Shown piece by piece: positions 35,201 to 46,539 of a DNA stretch of 64,000 nucleotides. A program made the position numbers and the translations under genes. Position 1 is the stretch's first letter. Every line of letters starts with the position of its first letter. Origin of the DNA: Malachius bipustulatus (Eukaryota; Arthropoda; Insecta; Coleoptera; Melyridae); NCBI GenBank assembly GCA_910589415.1, contig OU342631.1:8494001-8558000 (forward strand). The letters are read 5' to 3'. The notes beneath the pieces were generated by a model. That model did no database searches, was not told the origin of the DNA, and saw only the letters and a program-made list of their open reading frames with translations.

Positions 35201-37656
35201 TATATTTTGGAATGTTCCAGAATTTTGTAGAATATTTTAGAATAGTTGGAGATGGTTCTAAAATTTTAAAAATGTATGCTGATGTTCTAAAATGCTGTCT
35301 ATAATCTTCTGGAATGTTCTAGGATCTCCATGAATGTTAAAATGCTCTATGATCTTGTTGAATGTTCTAGAATCTTATAGAATGTTCTGGTAAAATTATA
35401 TAACGTCCTAAAATGTTCTGGAATGTTTGAGAATCTTCGGGGATGAAACATGTCCAGAATATTCTTGAATGCTATAAAATATCTAGAACAATGTTTTAGG
35501 TATTATAGAATACTTCTATACTACTATTATAGAGTGTTTGAGAATTCTAGAACTTTATAGAATGTTTCGGTATGTTTTAGAGTGTTCCAGAAGGTTGTAG
35601 AATGTTCTAGAATAGTAAAAAATGATCCAAATATGTTTCAGAATATTAGAGAATGTCTAAAACTTTACAGAATGTTTTGATATGATTTAGACCGTTGTGA
35701 AATATTATAGAAATGGTTCCTAAATGTTTAAAAATGTGTGTTATGTTGTAAAATGGTGTCTGCCTATAATCTTCTAGAATGTTTTATGATCTGCTAGAAT
35801 GTTCAAAATTTCTTCTAGATTTCTAGAATGTTTGTAACATGATTTGATAATGAAGTTTTTTTATTATATTTCAGAATGTCCTGGAATGATTCTGATAAAA
35901 TTTTTGTATTTTTCAAGAATGTTCCAGATGTTTTGGATTGCTTTAGATAATTCCAGATTGTTCAGCATTATTCCAGGATGTTCTAGAATATTCTTGAATC
36001 TCCCAGAATGTTTCTAAATGTTCTAGAATGTTTAATAAGCATTGGAATAGTTCTAGAATTTTCGGAATATTCAAGTAGTTTGTTTTATTTTATAATCTGG
36101 AATGTTCAATGTTCTTTCAAACTATTCTGGGATGTTCCAGAATGTTCTGGAATTATTTAGGAGTGTTTAATTTCCCATTATCGTGAATTTAAATACAAAA
36201 ATTCGTTCTCTTTCACTAAATTAACTAAAGAGATTTTAGCTAAGAAACTAATTTTTTAGGGGCTGGAAAAAACTGAAAATCCACTGAGTTAAAAGCCCTT
36301 GAAAGACTCGAATTTTTCACATTTACACTTATAAAGTGAGTTAACTGGATGAGTTTTTCGGCGTTTTTTTTAGGAATTTATGGGGGATATGTAAAACTTG
36401 AAAATAGAGTCTGAGAGGTTGAAAAAATCTCGAGATTCCTGTATAATTCGTTTTTACAACTGGTATTTTAGAGTCCCGCTAATGCCAGCAAGTCAAAATG
36501 GTTTTTAATGATTTTCCAGACAATCCCCGCATTTAAGGGACACCCGAAAATATGGTTAGAAAGCTAGTGGTAGTGGTAAATAGACTCATAATTCCCAGGT
36601 GATTTGCATAAATAAAAGAGCAGATCCAGGAAAATTTGCTGGTTAAATGACTTCAATGAAACACTGACCTAGTTTAGTTTTCTGCTTACCTCGCTGAAAG
36701 AAGCTCAAAGAAACATCCGGTTCGTGCGTTATAAATCCGTGATTGATGTGAATGTCGTCGATTTTCGTGCTGTTCAAAATGTCCTCGTGGAAGGAGACCC
36801 GTTTCTTCGGCGTGTCCGATTTCGATTTCTTCTTCCTCTGTCTACGGAACACGATCTGCTCTTCCGGTTTGCTCTCGGTATCGACGGGCGCATCTTCCGG
36901 GACCTCCTCGATCGGTATGTTACCGTTATTGGAAATCAGGGAGATCTTCAGAGCCTCGCTCACCTCCTCCGACATGCTGACGTGCATTTCCGTGCTCTCC
37001 ATCATGGGAGTCGGAATCGATTGATTCTGCATCGTGTAGTCTAGCAGCTCGTAGCTGTTGAGAGAGATGTTCATCAGATCGGGTTCGGCGAGCGATTTCT
37101 CCGTCTCGCTCTTAATGGGATGCTCCATTTCGAACACCTCGTCGCTGAGACTCTTCGTGAAACTCGAGTTCCTCTTCACGTCCTCGATGAACTGCTTGAA
37201 GGTGGGAGAGACGGCCTCGGCTGACGCCGAACAGGTGAACTTATCGAAGTAGTTCGGGACGGAAAGCGAGAGGTTAGTGGCCGGGGGATCGTAATAGGTT
37301 ACGTTCTGATTGTCAATGTCGCTTTTCGTCATCAACTGGCCGCTCTTGGCCGGCTTGTCCAGCGCCAGCCATTCCGCTTGGCTTTGGATCGTTTGTTCGT
37401 GTGCGTCTTTGGTGCCCACGTCGCAGGTGAGGGTCGGCACGGAGTCGATGTCACAGCCGATCCCGCTGATCGACATCACCGAAGTCATTTCGCTCTCGCT
37501 GTCGAGCAGCTGCACCCCCGAATCGACCGGCGACGATAAACTCGAGACCGTGCTGGAAGTCATTTGGCAGTCCTGGAGTTTTGCTTTCGTCGTTTTTCCC
37601 TGATCTTGGAGCAGCCTGTTCCTGTCCTCGTCTTGGTACTCTGTCGATTCCATCAT
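26203..37656 (-). CDS. Large protein with C-terminal PH-like domains; seven coding introns
   Basis: Exons joined by hand, all GT-AG with consistent phase: 37656-36690, 32553-31103, 28623-28240, 27715-27561, 27503-27284, 27227-27006, 26509-26387, 26325-26203. Total about 1214 aa. Start MMESTEYQDEDRN lies just inside an exon whose acceptor is at 37661, so the 5' UTR is spliced. Residues 1 to about 800 are polar and largely disordered: acidic and Ser-rich, with a basic KKKSKSDTPKKRVSF patch and a GRYSWAAEGDAPYYEK motif near residue 335. Residues about 807-934 (LIVILTDTTLYVAGL...) and 1060-1174 look like beta-rich PH-like folds. Residues about 963-1059 form a clear PH domain (KEGPLMFKTTDSVNRWETAY, ending DWLQALIYAASG with the conserved Trp). 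It probably binds membranes. PLEKHM2 or Drosophila prd1 kinship is a guess from the PH type and length; no RUN domain is seen. Confidence 0.8.
29765..31025. repeat. Degenerate 18-20-bp minisatellite in the PH-gene intron
   Basis: Dozens of diverged units of the form AAAACTCAATTATAGCCC occupy most of the intron between coding exons 2 and 3. The array is split by a 212-bp palindromic MITE at 30140-30351. The apparent ORF at 30714-30977 (NYSSKDNNYCPNSI-like repeats) is just this array read in one frame. Confidence 0.85.
30140..30351. mobile_element. 212-bp palindromic MITE inside the minisatellite
   Basis: The left end is TATTATAAAGGCTCATTAAG, with TAACGGGCAGATTTCTGTG just inside. The complement of these blocks closes the element at 30312-30351, with a few mismatches. 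The centre is AT-rich. The minisatellite flanks it on both sides, so the MITE inserted into a pre-existing array. Confidence 0.8.
32917..33064 (+). repeat. 74-bp unit duplicated in tandem
   Basis: Two exact copies, 32917-32990 and 32991-33064, starting CATTTTGACAGTTGTATTGA. Their identity indicates a very recent duplication or an assembly artefact. Confidence 0.9.
33065..33646 (+). repeat. TTCTAGAATG minisatellite, left part (heat-shock-element-like)
   Basis: Degenerate array whose core is AATGTTCTAGAATGTTC in about 10-base steps. Each good match is an alternating nTTCnnGAAnnTTCn, the consensus bound by heat-shock factor. Intronic in the PH gene. It is split from the right part by the foldback at 33647-34641. 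Confidence 0.8.
33647..34641. mobile_element. 995-bp foldback nested in the TTCTAGAA array
   Basis: The left end CAGGGTGCACCATATATCCT and its complement close the element, with TA at 33645-33646 and 34642-34643. The arms include GATAGCAATATAGA.. near both ends and a central poly-T/A zone near 34020-34090. No coding capacity. Confidence 0.85.
34644..36150 (+). repeat. TTCTAGAATG minisatellite, right part (heat-shock-element-like)
   Basis: Continues the array of 33065-33646 in the same orientation for about 1.5 kb. There are many near-perfect TTCTAGAATGTTC words (for example near 34696, 34950, 34980, 35605, 35825, 36015). Units drift in length and sequence, so this is an old array. Confidence 0.85.
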
Positions 37657-38060
37657 GTTGCTGGAACAGATGGCACCGATTCAGGAATCATAATATTGTC
37701 AAGACGTTATAATATTTAATTTTTATTAGAAAAAAGCGTCTTTATTGACGGGGAGGAAAATAAATCAACCAGTTGGGTTGCGTATTGCGTAAACGTAAAC
37801 ATTAATGAAAAAACAATAATTGATTTGATTTGACAGTTGCCAGTACATTTATTTATTTATTAAAATCGTGAAAAAGGGCTCACCTGGGGGTGTCGTTGAA
37901 GACAATTCGAGGAGCGAAGTGAAATCCTGATTCAGTTAAAACTGAAATTATCGATTACATTTTCGTTAAACTGATGTTTCACATATTTTAAGAAAAAAAC
38001 GAACAATAAAATTTTAATTCCGCTTGCACAATTCACACAAAACAACACTAATAATAATGA
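37657..38060 (-). promoter_or_regulatory. 5' UTR exon and promoter side of the PH-domain gene
   Basis: On the minus strand a GTGAGC-type donor occurs at 37883 after CGACACCCCCAG, which fits a non-coding first exon from about 38050 to 37884 spliced to the acceptor at 37661. No TATA box is evident. The exact transcription start is unknown. Confidence 0.5.
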
Positions 38061-39720
38061 CACCAATGAATGACATGACACCGACACCATAACTGCTTCT
38101 CAGCGTAGACCTGCACAGCGTTGTCACGTTGTTAACCGCAAATTAAATCCTGAACTGTTTAAAAGTGAATTGTGGGTAAACATTTTATTATAAAGGAAAG
38201 TAATAATTTTAACCTAATAAGAAACAAGTGAATTTAATATGTATGGTATGCCATTAAAAATATACCTTGTAATTATTTAATACATAATTAGAATTATCAT
38301 GTTTAAAATTAGGGCAGAAAAAGTGAAATGTGACAACTACGCTTAGGTTGTGCCTGGCTAACCACGCATGCGCATTATTACTCAATTCAACTGCGCAGGC
38401 CGCATTTTATTATTTAAATTGATTTTTCACATTACAGAATAATTACAGGACTTTCACAAATCACAAATCACAAATTATTATTATTATTCCATCTTTATAA
38501 ATTCTTGCGTTAGTGCAAATAACCCTTCATATTATTATATAATGTAAAAATATTTTAAAATCATCACCATAAAACTCTAAAAAAATAAACATACATTAAA
38601 CACAGCTGCCACTACTGACTCACAGATGGCGCGGCTACGAAACATCCAACAACATTACAAATTGGCCGTCTGTGATTGGCTCTATACTTAACAGTTTTTT
38701 CATTTTTCAAATTCCCACTTTAAAGCGTTCGTCCATCCAGCAGGAAACCTTAGTAGCCTGTGTAATAATTAATTACTAATAATTAATAAATTTTAATAAA
38801 TAAATAAATAAATAATAAAATAATTAATAACCTGTGTAGCCTAAATCATGCAAAATTACCCTAATCAGACTTAAAATTTAATTTCCCGCGCACAAATCAA
38901 AATTATTATGAAATTTAATAAATTATAAAACTTTGGCTTATTTTGACAAATGGCTTCTGGGTTGTTATGTGTTAAAATGGTGGTTAAACACAATTAAACC
39001 CATTTTCAAAACCCATAGAAAATTAGAGGGGAGAATAAATTTACAACTGGCAACCTCGGCAATATTTGGCAATAATAGTCTTCATGACTGTTTTTACCTC
39101 ATTCTTTACCAGTAAATATCTCTAAAAATGAGAAAACCAGGCTAATTTCCCCCCTTCCCAAACCACCTCAAAAAGTGGCAGTGATAAGTAAAACTTGAAA
39201 ATTCAAAATTTCACCTCGGAAATTCGTCTCCTGGGGGTTTTCGGGGTTGCTGATTATGAACACCGGGAAGCGAGGGTGGTTCCAGCCCGTCAAAACCATG
39301 TCACTGCCACCGAAAGTGGGTGGTAAGAAAATTTGAAAATTTGAAAACCTTTAAAACAAACCACCCCAAAAAATGTAGTGATAATGCATATTTGGCCTCG
39401 GAAACCGTTGAAAAGTCCCTATAAAGACGATTTCCAGGCGTAATATTCACTTTTTGCATCGCTGTCACTTCTTGGGGTGGTTTTGAAGGGTTGACACCAC
39501 TATCACTTGCTAATGGATCTCGGATTCGTGATCAGCGATCCCAAAACCCCCCAAGAAACGATTACAAAGGCCTAATTTTGAATTTTGAATTATTTGTTTT
39601 ATAAAAAATTAACCAAATGTTCTCTTATTACGATATGATGCAGGGGTTGATGGATATTCCTGAAGGTCTATATAAGGATTTCCTGGTAAAAAGAAGTAAA
39701 AAATCGGAGTTCCATCTCTA
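38061..39720. other. Intergenic spacer
   Basis: AT-rich with simple TAAATAAATAAA near 38795. 39130-39580 holds loosely inverted phrases (for example CCACCTCAAAAAGTGGCAGTGATAAG against GTCACTTCTTGGGGTGGTTTTG), suggesting a degraded foldback. No gene is supported. Confidence 0.4.
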
Positions 39721-39884
39721 GATTGTACACATCAACAGGTATTTTCCGGTTTATTTATACTGAAGAAATTAATTCGGGGGCAAAAGGGCATGTGATTTGT
39801 TGCCGCCCCTCTCTCTGTCACTCTTTTCTTTACCCCTTTGGGGGCTGTGTGATGAAAACACCCGGAAAGGGAGGGGATAACAGG

Positions 39885-40615
39885 GAGTTCGATCCTATTT
39901 GGACTTTTGGGGGAATATCTCCCGCAAGAAGCGGTTTAATGGGGGTCGCAACTCTCTCTTTCTATCTCTCTGTTTCTCTCTATCTATGTATAAAGTTCTA
40001 TCACTCTCTCTTTCTCTCTCTCTGTCTCCTGTTTTCCTGTCTGTTCGTAATAATTGAGGGCAGCAGCTGGCACGTTGCCAATTTGTGCTGTTATTCCTTA
40101 ACAATAATTACATTAACGAGTGGGAGGAGGGGGGGGGGTTAACAGGGTGTTCGATCCATTCTTATTTGGACTTTTGGGGGAATATCTCCCGCGAGAAGCG
40201 GTTTAATGAGGGTGACAACTCTCTCTCTCTATCTCTGTTTCTCTCTCTATGTATCTCTCTCTCTTTCTCCTGTTTTCCTGTCTGTTCGTAATAATTAGGG
40301 CAGCAGCTGGCACGTTGCCAATTTGTGCTGTTATTCCTTAACAATAATTACATTAATGAGAGGAGGGGGTAACAGAGGGCGTTCGATCCATTCTTATTTG
40401 GACTTTTGGGGAAATATCTCTGCGAGAATCGGTTTAATGGGGATCACCGCAACTTATTTCTCTTTCTATCTCTGTTTCTCTCTCTCTCTTTTTTCTCTCT
40501 TTCTTTTCTCTCTTTCTTTCTTTTGTTTTCCTCTCTGTTCGTAATAATTTAGGGCAGCAACTGGCACGTTGCCAATTTGTGCTGTTATTCCCTAGCAATA
40601 TAGTTATATTAATGC
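39885..40615 (+). repeat. Three-copy tandem repeat (about 245 bp) with CT-rich tracts
   Basis: Each unit runs from a GTTCGATCC..TT(A)TTTGGACTTTTGGG phrase, through a CGGTTTAATG block and a TCTCTCTCTTTCTC tract, to GGCAGCA.CTGGCACGTTGCC and GTGCTGTTATTCC. Copies start near 39886, 40148 and 40380. All open frames across this area are readings of the repeat. Confidence 0.85.
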
Positions 40616-40619
40616 ATGA

Positions 40620-41475
40620 GTACTCCTTGAGAGATTTTTTCCAAGTCGTCATGGTAAGTTTATTGGTGATGGTTTTACCACACCGCAAAACACCAAATTT
40701 ACCATTACCCACGTATTGCTGGTTGTATCCGATAAAAAGTTTTGAAGGTAAGAATCTATTATTAATTATTCATGCCAAGGGATTTTGTTCTTATTAGTAG
40801 CGGTACTAAGTGCCACTTACCTAGGCACCTACCAAAAAATTATACTTGCGCATTATATGAGTTTAAATTGCAGAGGAACGATTGATTATTGTTTGTTTTA
40901 TAATTTGAAGTAGAAAATGATTCAGCACTAACAAAATACATAATAATTGGTGGGTACCTACATAATAATATATCAAAACAGATTATAGGTTTGTGAATTG
41001 ATAGATAAAACATTATTTATTCCATTACGTAATAGTCCTGGTACTGGTATTACAGAGCGAAGTAAGTACATAAATCCACTTAATATCTATTTAAGTTCCT
41101 AATGATTCTGCACTGGGAGACAAAAACATTGAATATTTCAAGATTTATTGAATTTTTTTGCGCCCATTTTAATTTAAACCCAGCCACTGAAACCATTTTA
41201 TTTTATTCCAATCAAGTGACCTGCTGAAATATTATTTATTTATATTACGAGAACTATTTTTTAGTCTCTCGATTTCAATAATAATTAATAACTTTGTTCC
41301 TTATCACATTTTATGATGTCTCACTTCACTCATCATCATCTACTTATCCGTAAAATAAATTGGTGAATTAAAAATACTAATATGCTACGCAGATGTAGAT
41401 AGATAGCGTAATAGTTACTGGCAGCAAATTTTTCGATCTGCTTTATTATTACTCTTAACGAAAAAATAGTTCCAG
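40620..41475. other. Upstream region of the GNAT gene
   Basis: AT-rich. A GTAAGT donor after GTCGTCATG at about 40652 could end a small upstream exon, but phase does not give an open junction to the exon at 41476. An acceptor (TTCCAG, ending 41475) just upstream of the GNAT start suggests a non-coding 5' exon somewhere here. Confidence 0.35.
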
Positions 41476-41497
41476 GAATCAATTATATCCGATAAAA

Positions 41498-44400
41498 ATG
41501 GGCGGAGAAAATTGGACTAGACCCACAAGTGTCCCCTTTCCTTCGGTCTGGAGAGAGTTCGAGGGAAGAAAAAGCAAGAAACAATTCTGGGTGCAAGATT
41601 GCCCCGAGGAATACCATGAGGAAGTTCTACATCTCATGAAGACGGAATTTATCAGGGACGAGCCCCTATGTAGTCGCACTGGTAAGTGTCCGGAATATAA
41701 TATTAGTAACTGCAGTAAAATATAAATAATTGACAAATAATTAAAAAAATCTAATAACTTTGTAAATAAATAAATATTAAGACCGTTTCGCTCTCTAAGG
41801 CTCATCAGCATGCTATCTAAGACATCATTGAGACTGTCTGCAGCTTGCTGGAAAGTTGAATAGTCATAGAGGAATGTCGTTTAGTGACTTGGCGCCCAAA
41901 ACGCCATCTATGGATGCGTAATGGTAATGAAATAAAGCAACGACAGTACTAACTTCAAAAAGAGGATGACATATTTGAAAGCGAAATACCCAGGCAGCAG
42001 AGTCATGTAATTTTTTGGTAATCCCCAACGTCATTACTTTGAAAAAGACGAAAAAATGACGTTAGGCGACGTCATAAACATCACGTATAAATCTGAGAAA
42101 TGACAACAATAATCACGTTATTTTTTGGTAATTATATGACGTCGGGGACCTGAAATGACTGAAAAATGACGTCGTTATTACGTGACTCTGCTGCCTGGGC
42201 AGTAGACAGCACTCTGCACTCCTAAAGATAATAACAAAGGAATTCCGACAGGTTGGTTTAGCTTGCTAGCGCGACGTTACAACGCTTACAATACTAAGTC
42301 CGATGAGAAATTGATAGGGACACTTTGTACAAGCAAGAGGGACAAAAAGACATTAAATTGACTTCTTTATAGCAAGGCATAACTTATAAAGTCAGATTCA
42401 AATTTACGGTTTGTCCGAAAATAACGAAAAAATGACGAAAAGAGCGACGTCATAAACATCACGTATCAATCTGAGAAATGACAACAATAATCACGTGATT
42501 TTTTGGTAATAATATGCCGTCGGGAACCAAAAAATGACTAAAAAATGACGTCATTATTACGTGACTCTGCTGCATGGACAGTAGACAGCACTGCACTCCT
42601 AAAGGAAGTAACAAAAGTTACTACGCTAGACTACTTACAATACTAAGTCCGATGAGAAATTGATAGGGGCACTTTGTACAAGCAGGAGGGACAAAAAGGC
42701 ATTAAATTGACTTCCTTATATGAAAATAATTTGTAGTAGGGCATAACTTACGATGACGAAAAAATGGCGAAAAGAGAGACGTCATAAACATCACGTATAA
42801 ATCCGAGAAATGACAACAATAATCACGTGATTTTTTGGTAATAATATGACGCCGGGGACCAAAAGTGACTAAAAAATGACGTCATTATTACGTGACTGCT
42901 GCCTGGGCAGTAGACAGCACGCACTCCTAAAGAAAATAATAACAAAGGAATTCTGGTTAGGTTGGTTTAGCTTGCTAGCGCGACGTTGCAACACTTACAA
43001 TAGTAAGTCCGATGAGAAATTGATAGCGGCACTTTGTACAAGCAAGAGCTACAAAAAGGCATTAAATTGACTTCTTTATATAAAAATAATTTATAGTAAG
43101 GCATAACTTACGATGACGAAAAAATGGCGAAAAGAGAGACGTCATAAACATCACGTATAAATCCGAGAAATGACAACAATAATCACGTGATTTTTTGGTA
43201 TTATGACGTTGAGGACCAAAAATGACATTATTATTACGTGACTCTCTGCTTCCTGGGTAATATACTTATTTGGTATGTCGCCGCATTCACAGTAGATGGC
43301 GTTACTGTCGCCAAGTCACTCGGTACCGTTTACTTTTTTCCTCTAAGACCACCCAACCTTCTAGAAACCAGCATGCAGTATTGCACTGACTCAGTTATCA
43401 AGCTCCTAGTTCGAACCGTTAGGCACAGAAAGCTGAATGAGGACGAGGAATTAAAACGGCGAAATAGGTTTACTTTCTTTCTCTTTTTAGGTGGAAATAT
43501 TTTTTCCTTTCAGTCAGAAGACTGGGGCTCGAATCTTTGAGACTTTTTTTTCCATTTTTTAGGTTATGGTTTGGCTTTTTTACGATTCGTTACGTGTTGC
43601 AATTTTTTTTTCACATTTTTATGGTTCTAATTAAATATCACAGGGTGAATCAACAATCGGCGTTTTTTTGCGCAGATCTTTAGTTTTACCATTAAGTAAA
43701 GTGACCATTCTTGGTCGTAGTGGTGGTGGTGCTGGTGACCGACCTGTTTTTTTGTTGCAGAGGAATTGACGAGCGACAAAGTGTCCATGAAAGAATTCGA
43801 AGACGTGTGGAGAAAGTGCTTGGTAGAAAAATTGGTACTGCTGTGTTTGACCAAAGACGAAAACGGGAAAAATAAGATAGCGGCCATTAATATGACGATG
43901 AGATCATATAAGGACGAGCCTCACCCTGAAGTACGTAGGTATATACAGGGAGCCCAAAATCTACCTCCAAAGGCTTTTTGTCTTTGTTTTTTGTTTTTTT
44001 TTCCATACTTTTCCATTTTGTTAGATGCAGAGTCGGTTAAAGTTACGCGAAGTGGGGGAGAATTTAGCTGATTTGTAATCTGGAAAAAAATTAAGGATAT
44101 TTTCAATATCAGTCAGTGCTTATGGACTACCGAAGATTCACAAACCACAACTTTCTCTCAAACCTATCATTTCTTAAATTGCTCATTTGGTTAATTTAGT
44201 AACAAGGGAAGCTATCCTAAATTTCTTTTCAGATTCCTAATTAGCATCAAATTATCCCCAACTTTGCTCGTTTTATTGCGCGGGAAATATGTTTTGGAAA
44301 CCCTGCAAGTATATTTTAGGTAAAAATACAATTTAACATCTCAGCTATCGGTGATAAATCTTGCTGCATGGCCTTATTCATAACATTTATTGTTATTTAT

Positions 44401-45009
44401 ATTTTTAAAAACATTTTGGTGGGATATTTACTATTATTACAGTAATTAGCCCTTTTCTAGAGCAACTCGAATCCAGACACCTGCCACATATTTTTAATTA
44501 AACTGAAAACGCTCCAACCCTAGACCATTATTTATTTACCGTACCACTTGAGATGAAACTAAAAACTTAATAATTACATAAAATTCCAGTGGCAAGGAAA
44601 ATGCAGTAAAAAGATATTCGGAACCATAGAGTACGTTTATGAGAAAACAGACTACTATTCACTTTTAAAAATCGATTCATATCTGACCGCTCTTGGATTA
44701 TTAGTCTTGCCAGAATTCAGAGGCGAAGGAATCGGCTTGGAAGTGTTGAAGGCGAGGTGGGTATTTTTTAATTGATTAATCCTTTGTGTTATCTAAAAAA
44801 ATTACAGGGAACCATTATGCCGAGCTGTGGGCTTGAAAGCGACTCTAACCGCATTTACTTCTGTGATATCGCAAAAATTGGCCGAAAGGGCCGGATTTAA
44901 AGATCTATCATCGGTGCCATATGACGAAATAGAAGCTGCTGGGTATTCCTATCCGGGAATACAAAAAATGACCAAGTCTTTAAGGCACATGTATCTGTTG
45001 TACCAATAA
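41498..45009 (+). CDS. GNAT-family N-acetyltransferase (insect type), four exons
   Basis: Exons 41498-41681, 43761-43930, 44590-44756 and 44808-45009, all GT-AG, phases consistent, 240 aa. It starts MGGENWTRPTSVPFPSVW, the usual opening of an insect family of uncharacterised acetyltransferases distantly related to arylalkylamine N-acetyltransferases. The acetyl-CoA pyrophosphate-binding motif Q/R-x-x-G-x-G/A appears as R162-G-E-G-I-G167 in LLVLPEFRGEGIGLEV, followed by the expected helix; it ends MYLLYQ. No signal peptide or membrane segment, so it is likely cytosolic. The acceptor substrate is unknown. Intron 1 (about 2.1 kb) holds a CRE-like tandem repeat. AATAAA signals occur at 45004 and about 45098. 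The length is normal for the family and no damage is seen. Confidence 0.88.
41990..43256 (+). repeat. Tandem repeat of about 330-375 bp rich in TGACGTCA/CACGTG words (GNAT intron 1)
   Basis: Four repeats of a module containing GACGTCATAAACATCACGTA, AATCACGTGATTTTTTGGTA and AATGACGTCATTATTACGTG, ending in CTGCTGCCTGGGCAGTAGAC near 42190, 42565, 42895 and 43245. The first module begins at 41990 with the inverted CCCAGGCAGCAGAGTCA, so it looks like a 210-bp palindromic MITE whose 3' end, with flanking DNA, was then amplified in tandem. Confidence 0.8.
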
Positions 45010-46530
45010 ATTGCAGGACCAAAAATTAAGTTATAAAGCAAGTTCACTTATTCATGATTCATAAAAATGGATAGGAAAAACGGTTTAAATTAAACTAAAT
45101 AAATTCTTTTTTGTTGCATCTTCAGACGCATGTGGTTTATTTATATCGGTGGGGGGAATGATTTGTTATTTTTTCATTATTTTAAATAAAACTATTGTTC
45201 GTTATCATTATGTGCGTCATTACTATCGTTTTCTTTGTTATTCTTTTATCTCCCACGATACAAAAAACTTCTTCCATTATCTAAAGTAGAGGATAAGGAT
45301 TCATTAAAGTTATCTCCTACATCAAATATATTGCAAGTGCACCTATCCTGTAGTTTTAAAGTGTCTCTAAAGGGAAACCGAAAATTTATTTCGCAAACGT
45401 AATTTCAAAATCTTTATCCTTAAAACAATAAGAATAAGAGAAAGGTAAATTTTGCTTGGATTTATTCACAACCGCTTAAAAAATTGATTATTTTCTAAAA
45501 TTGCGTTTTACTATTTGTCACCCCCATGCTTATGTTCCCCATATAGTTGTTAGCAAACATCTTCTATCATCACTGACTTCATGAACATTTACGTGCCTGC
45601 CTATATTCTTTGCATTATTGAATCTAATGGTATCCTGAGGGATGATATACTAGATGTTATTACTATTTTAATTTACACAAATAACACATTAAATTGACTG
45701 AATAAAAAACATTGCTGCAATATTTTTATATTACATAATATATTATATTGTACATTTATAATTTTACATACAAAATATAAATACTTAACTATGTATCATT
45801 CATTATACTCTACTACAGTTATTTTATTTATTTGAGCTCAATAGTATACAAAACTATATTTAATTAAAAAAAAACTATACTTAACTATTACATTAAATAT
45901 TGTTAACAATAATCATTATTATTACAACTTATCTAATAATACCCACAAATACTTTCTTTGGAAGCGTCATTTATTTAAATAGAGTTTATGTTACAAAAAG
46001 TTACACGACTAGGGAGGTGTAGGTAGTGTGAACAAAATGAATAATTATTGTTACAAGTATATTTGTTATTTACACCCCTTTGTAACCCTTACAACAACAG
46101 ATAGAATAAATTATTAATAAGCGGCAGCTTTGATCGTGCGGTAAATTAAAAAAATCCACATGATGGTAAACAATTCTGTTACAATTGAAATTTTTATATC
46201 AAAGAAATTGTGTTTCAAAATCAAAGAAACATACTAATAAAAACGTTCCGTCAACATCACAGATAAAACGGGGAATCCCCCTGTTTGGAAAATCAAAATA
46301 CTCTGTATATACGATTGAATTATCGAATCGACGTTCTTTGATTGCGTCTCAAGACATCTCACCTCTGGACCACCGAATGTTTAAGGTGGCATCAGGAAAT
46401 TCAATAGATTTGAAGTTGTTTTATCCTGCTTTAAGGTACAAATTTCCTAATAATTGATATACGACATGGTGTAAGTGGATTATTGGAAAAATAATTTGCG
46501 TAATCGCACATTCTTTGATATTCGAAAGTA
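45010..46530. other. 3' flank of GNAT gene and AT-rich spacer
   Basis: Poly(A) signals near 45098 and 45185. The remainder is very AT-rich. An open frame at 46185-46457 (90 aa, MKFLYQRNCVSKSKKHTNKN) has no recognisable domain and may be chance or a small relic. Confidence 0.35.
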
Positions 46531-46539
46531 TTCAGCACT

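Larger units (their letters stand above)
32601..36650. repeat. Inverted repeats lining both ends of a PH-gene intron
   Basis: Sequence 32612-32780 and the complement of 36480-36650 share TTTTCCTGGATCTGCT, ATGCAAAATCACCTGGG (one base variable), ACCATA.T.T.GGGT and TTTCCAGACAAT blocks. The pair begins within about 60 bases of the acceptor (32554) and about 40 of the donor (36689), so the whole 4.1-kb intron is nearly co-extensive with this inverted-repeat unit. Inside lie a 74-bp tandem pair, the TTCTAGAA array and a nested foldback. Possibly one composite DNA transposon; ends are diverged. Confidence 0.65.

Noticed and set aside
39885..40160. tRNA suggested by GTTCGATCC
   Set aside because: No acceptor stem, D-arm or anticodon arm can be built; the word is part of the 245-bp tandem repeat.
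40579..40660. Possible first coding exon of the GNAT gene ending VVM|GTAAGT
   Set aside because: Joining it to the acceptor at 41475 gives a frame that stops; the normal family start is the ATG at 41498.
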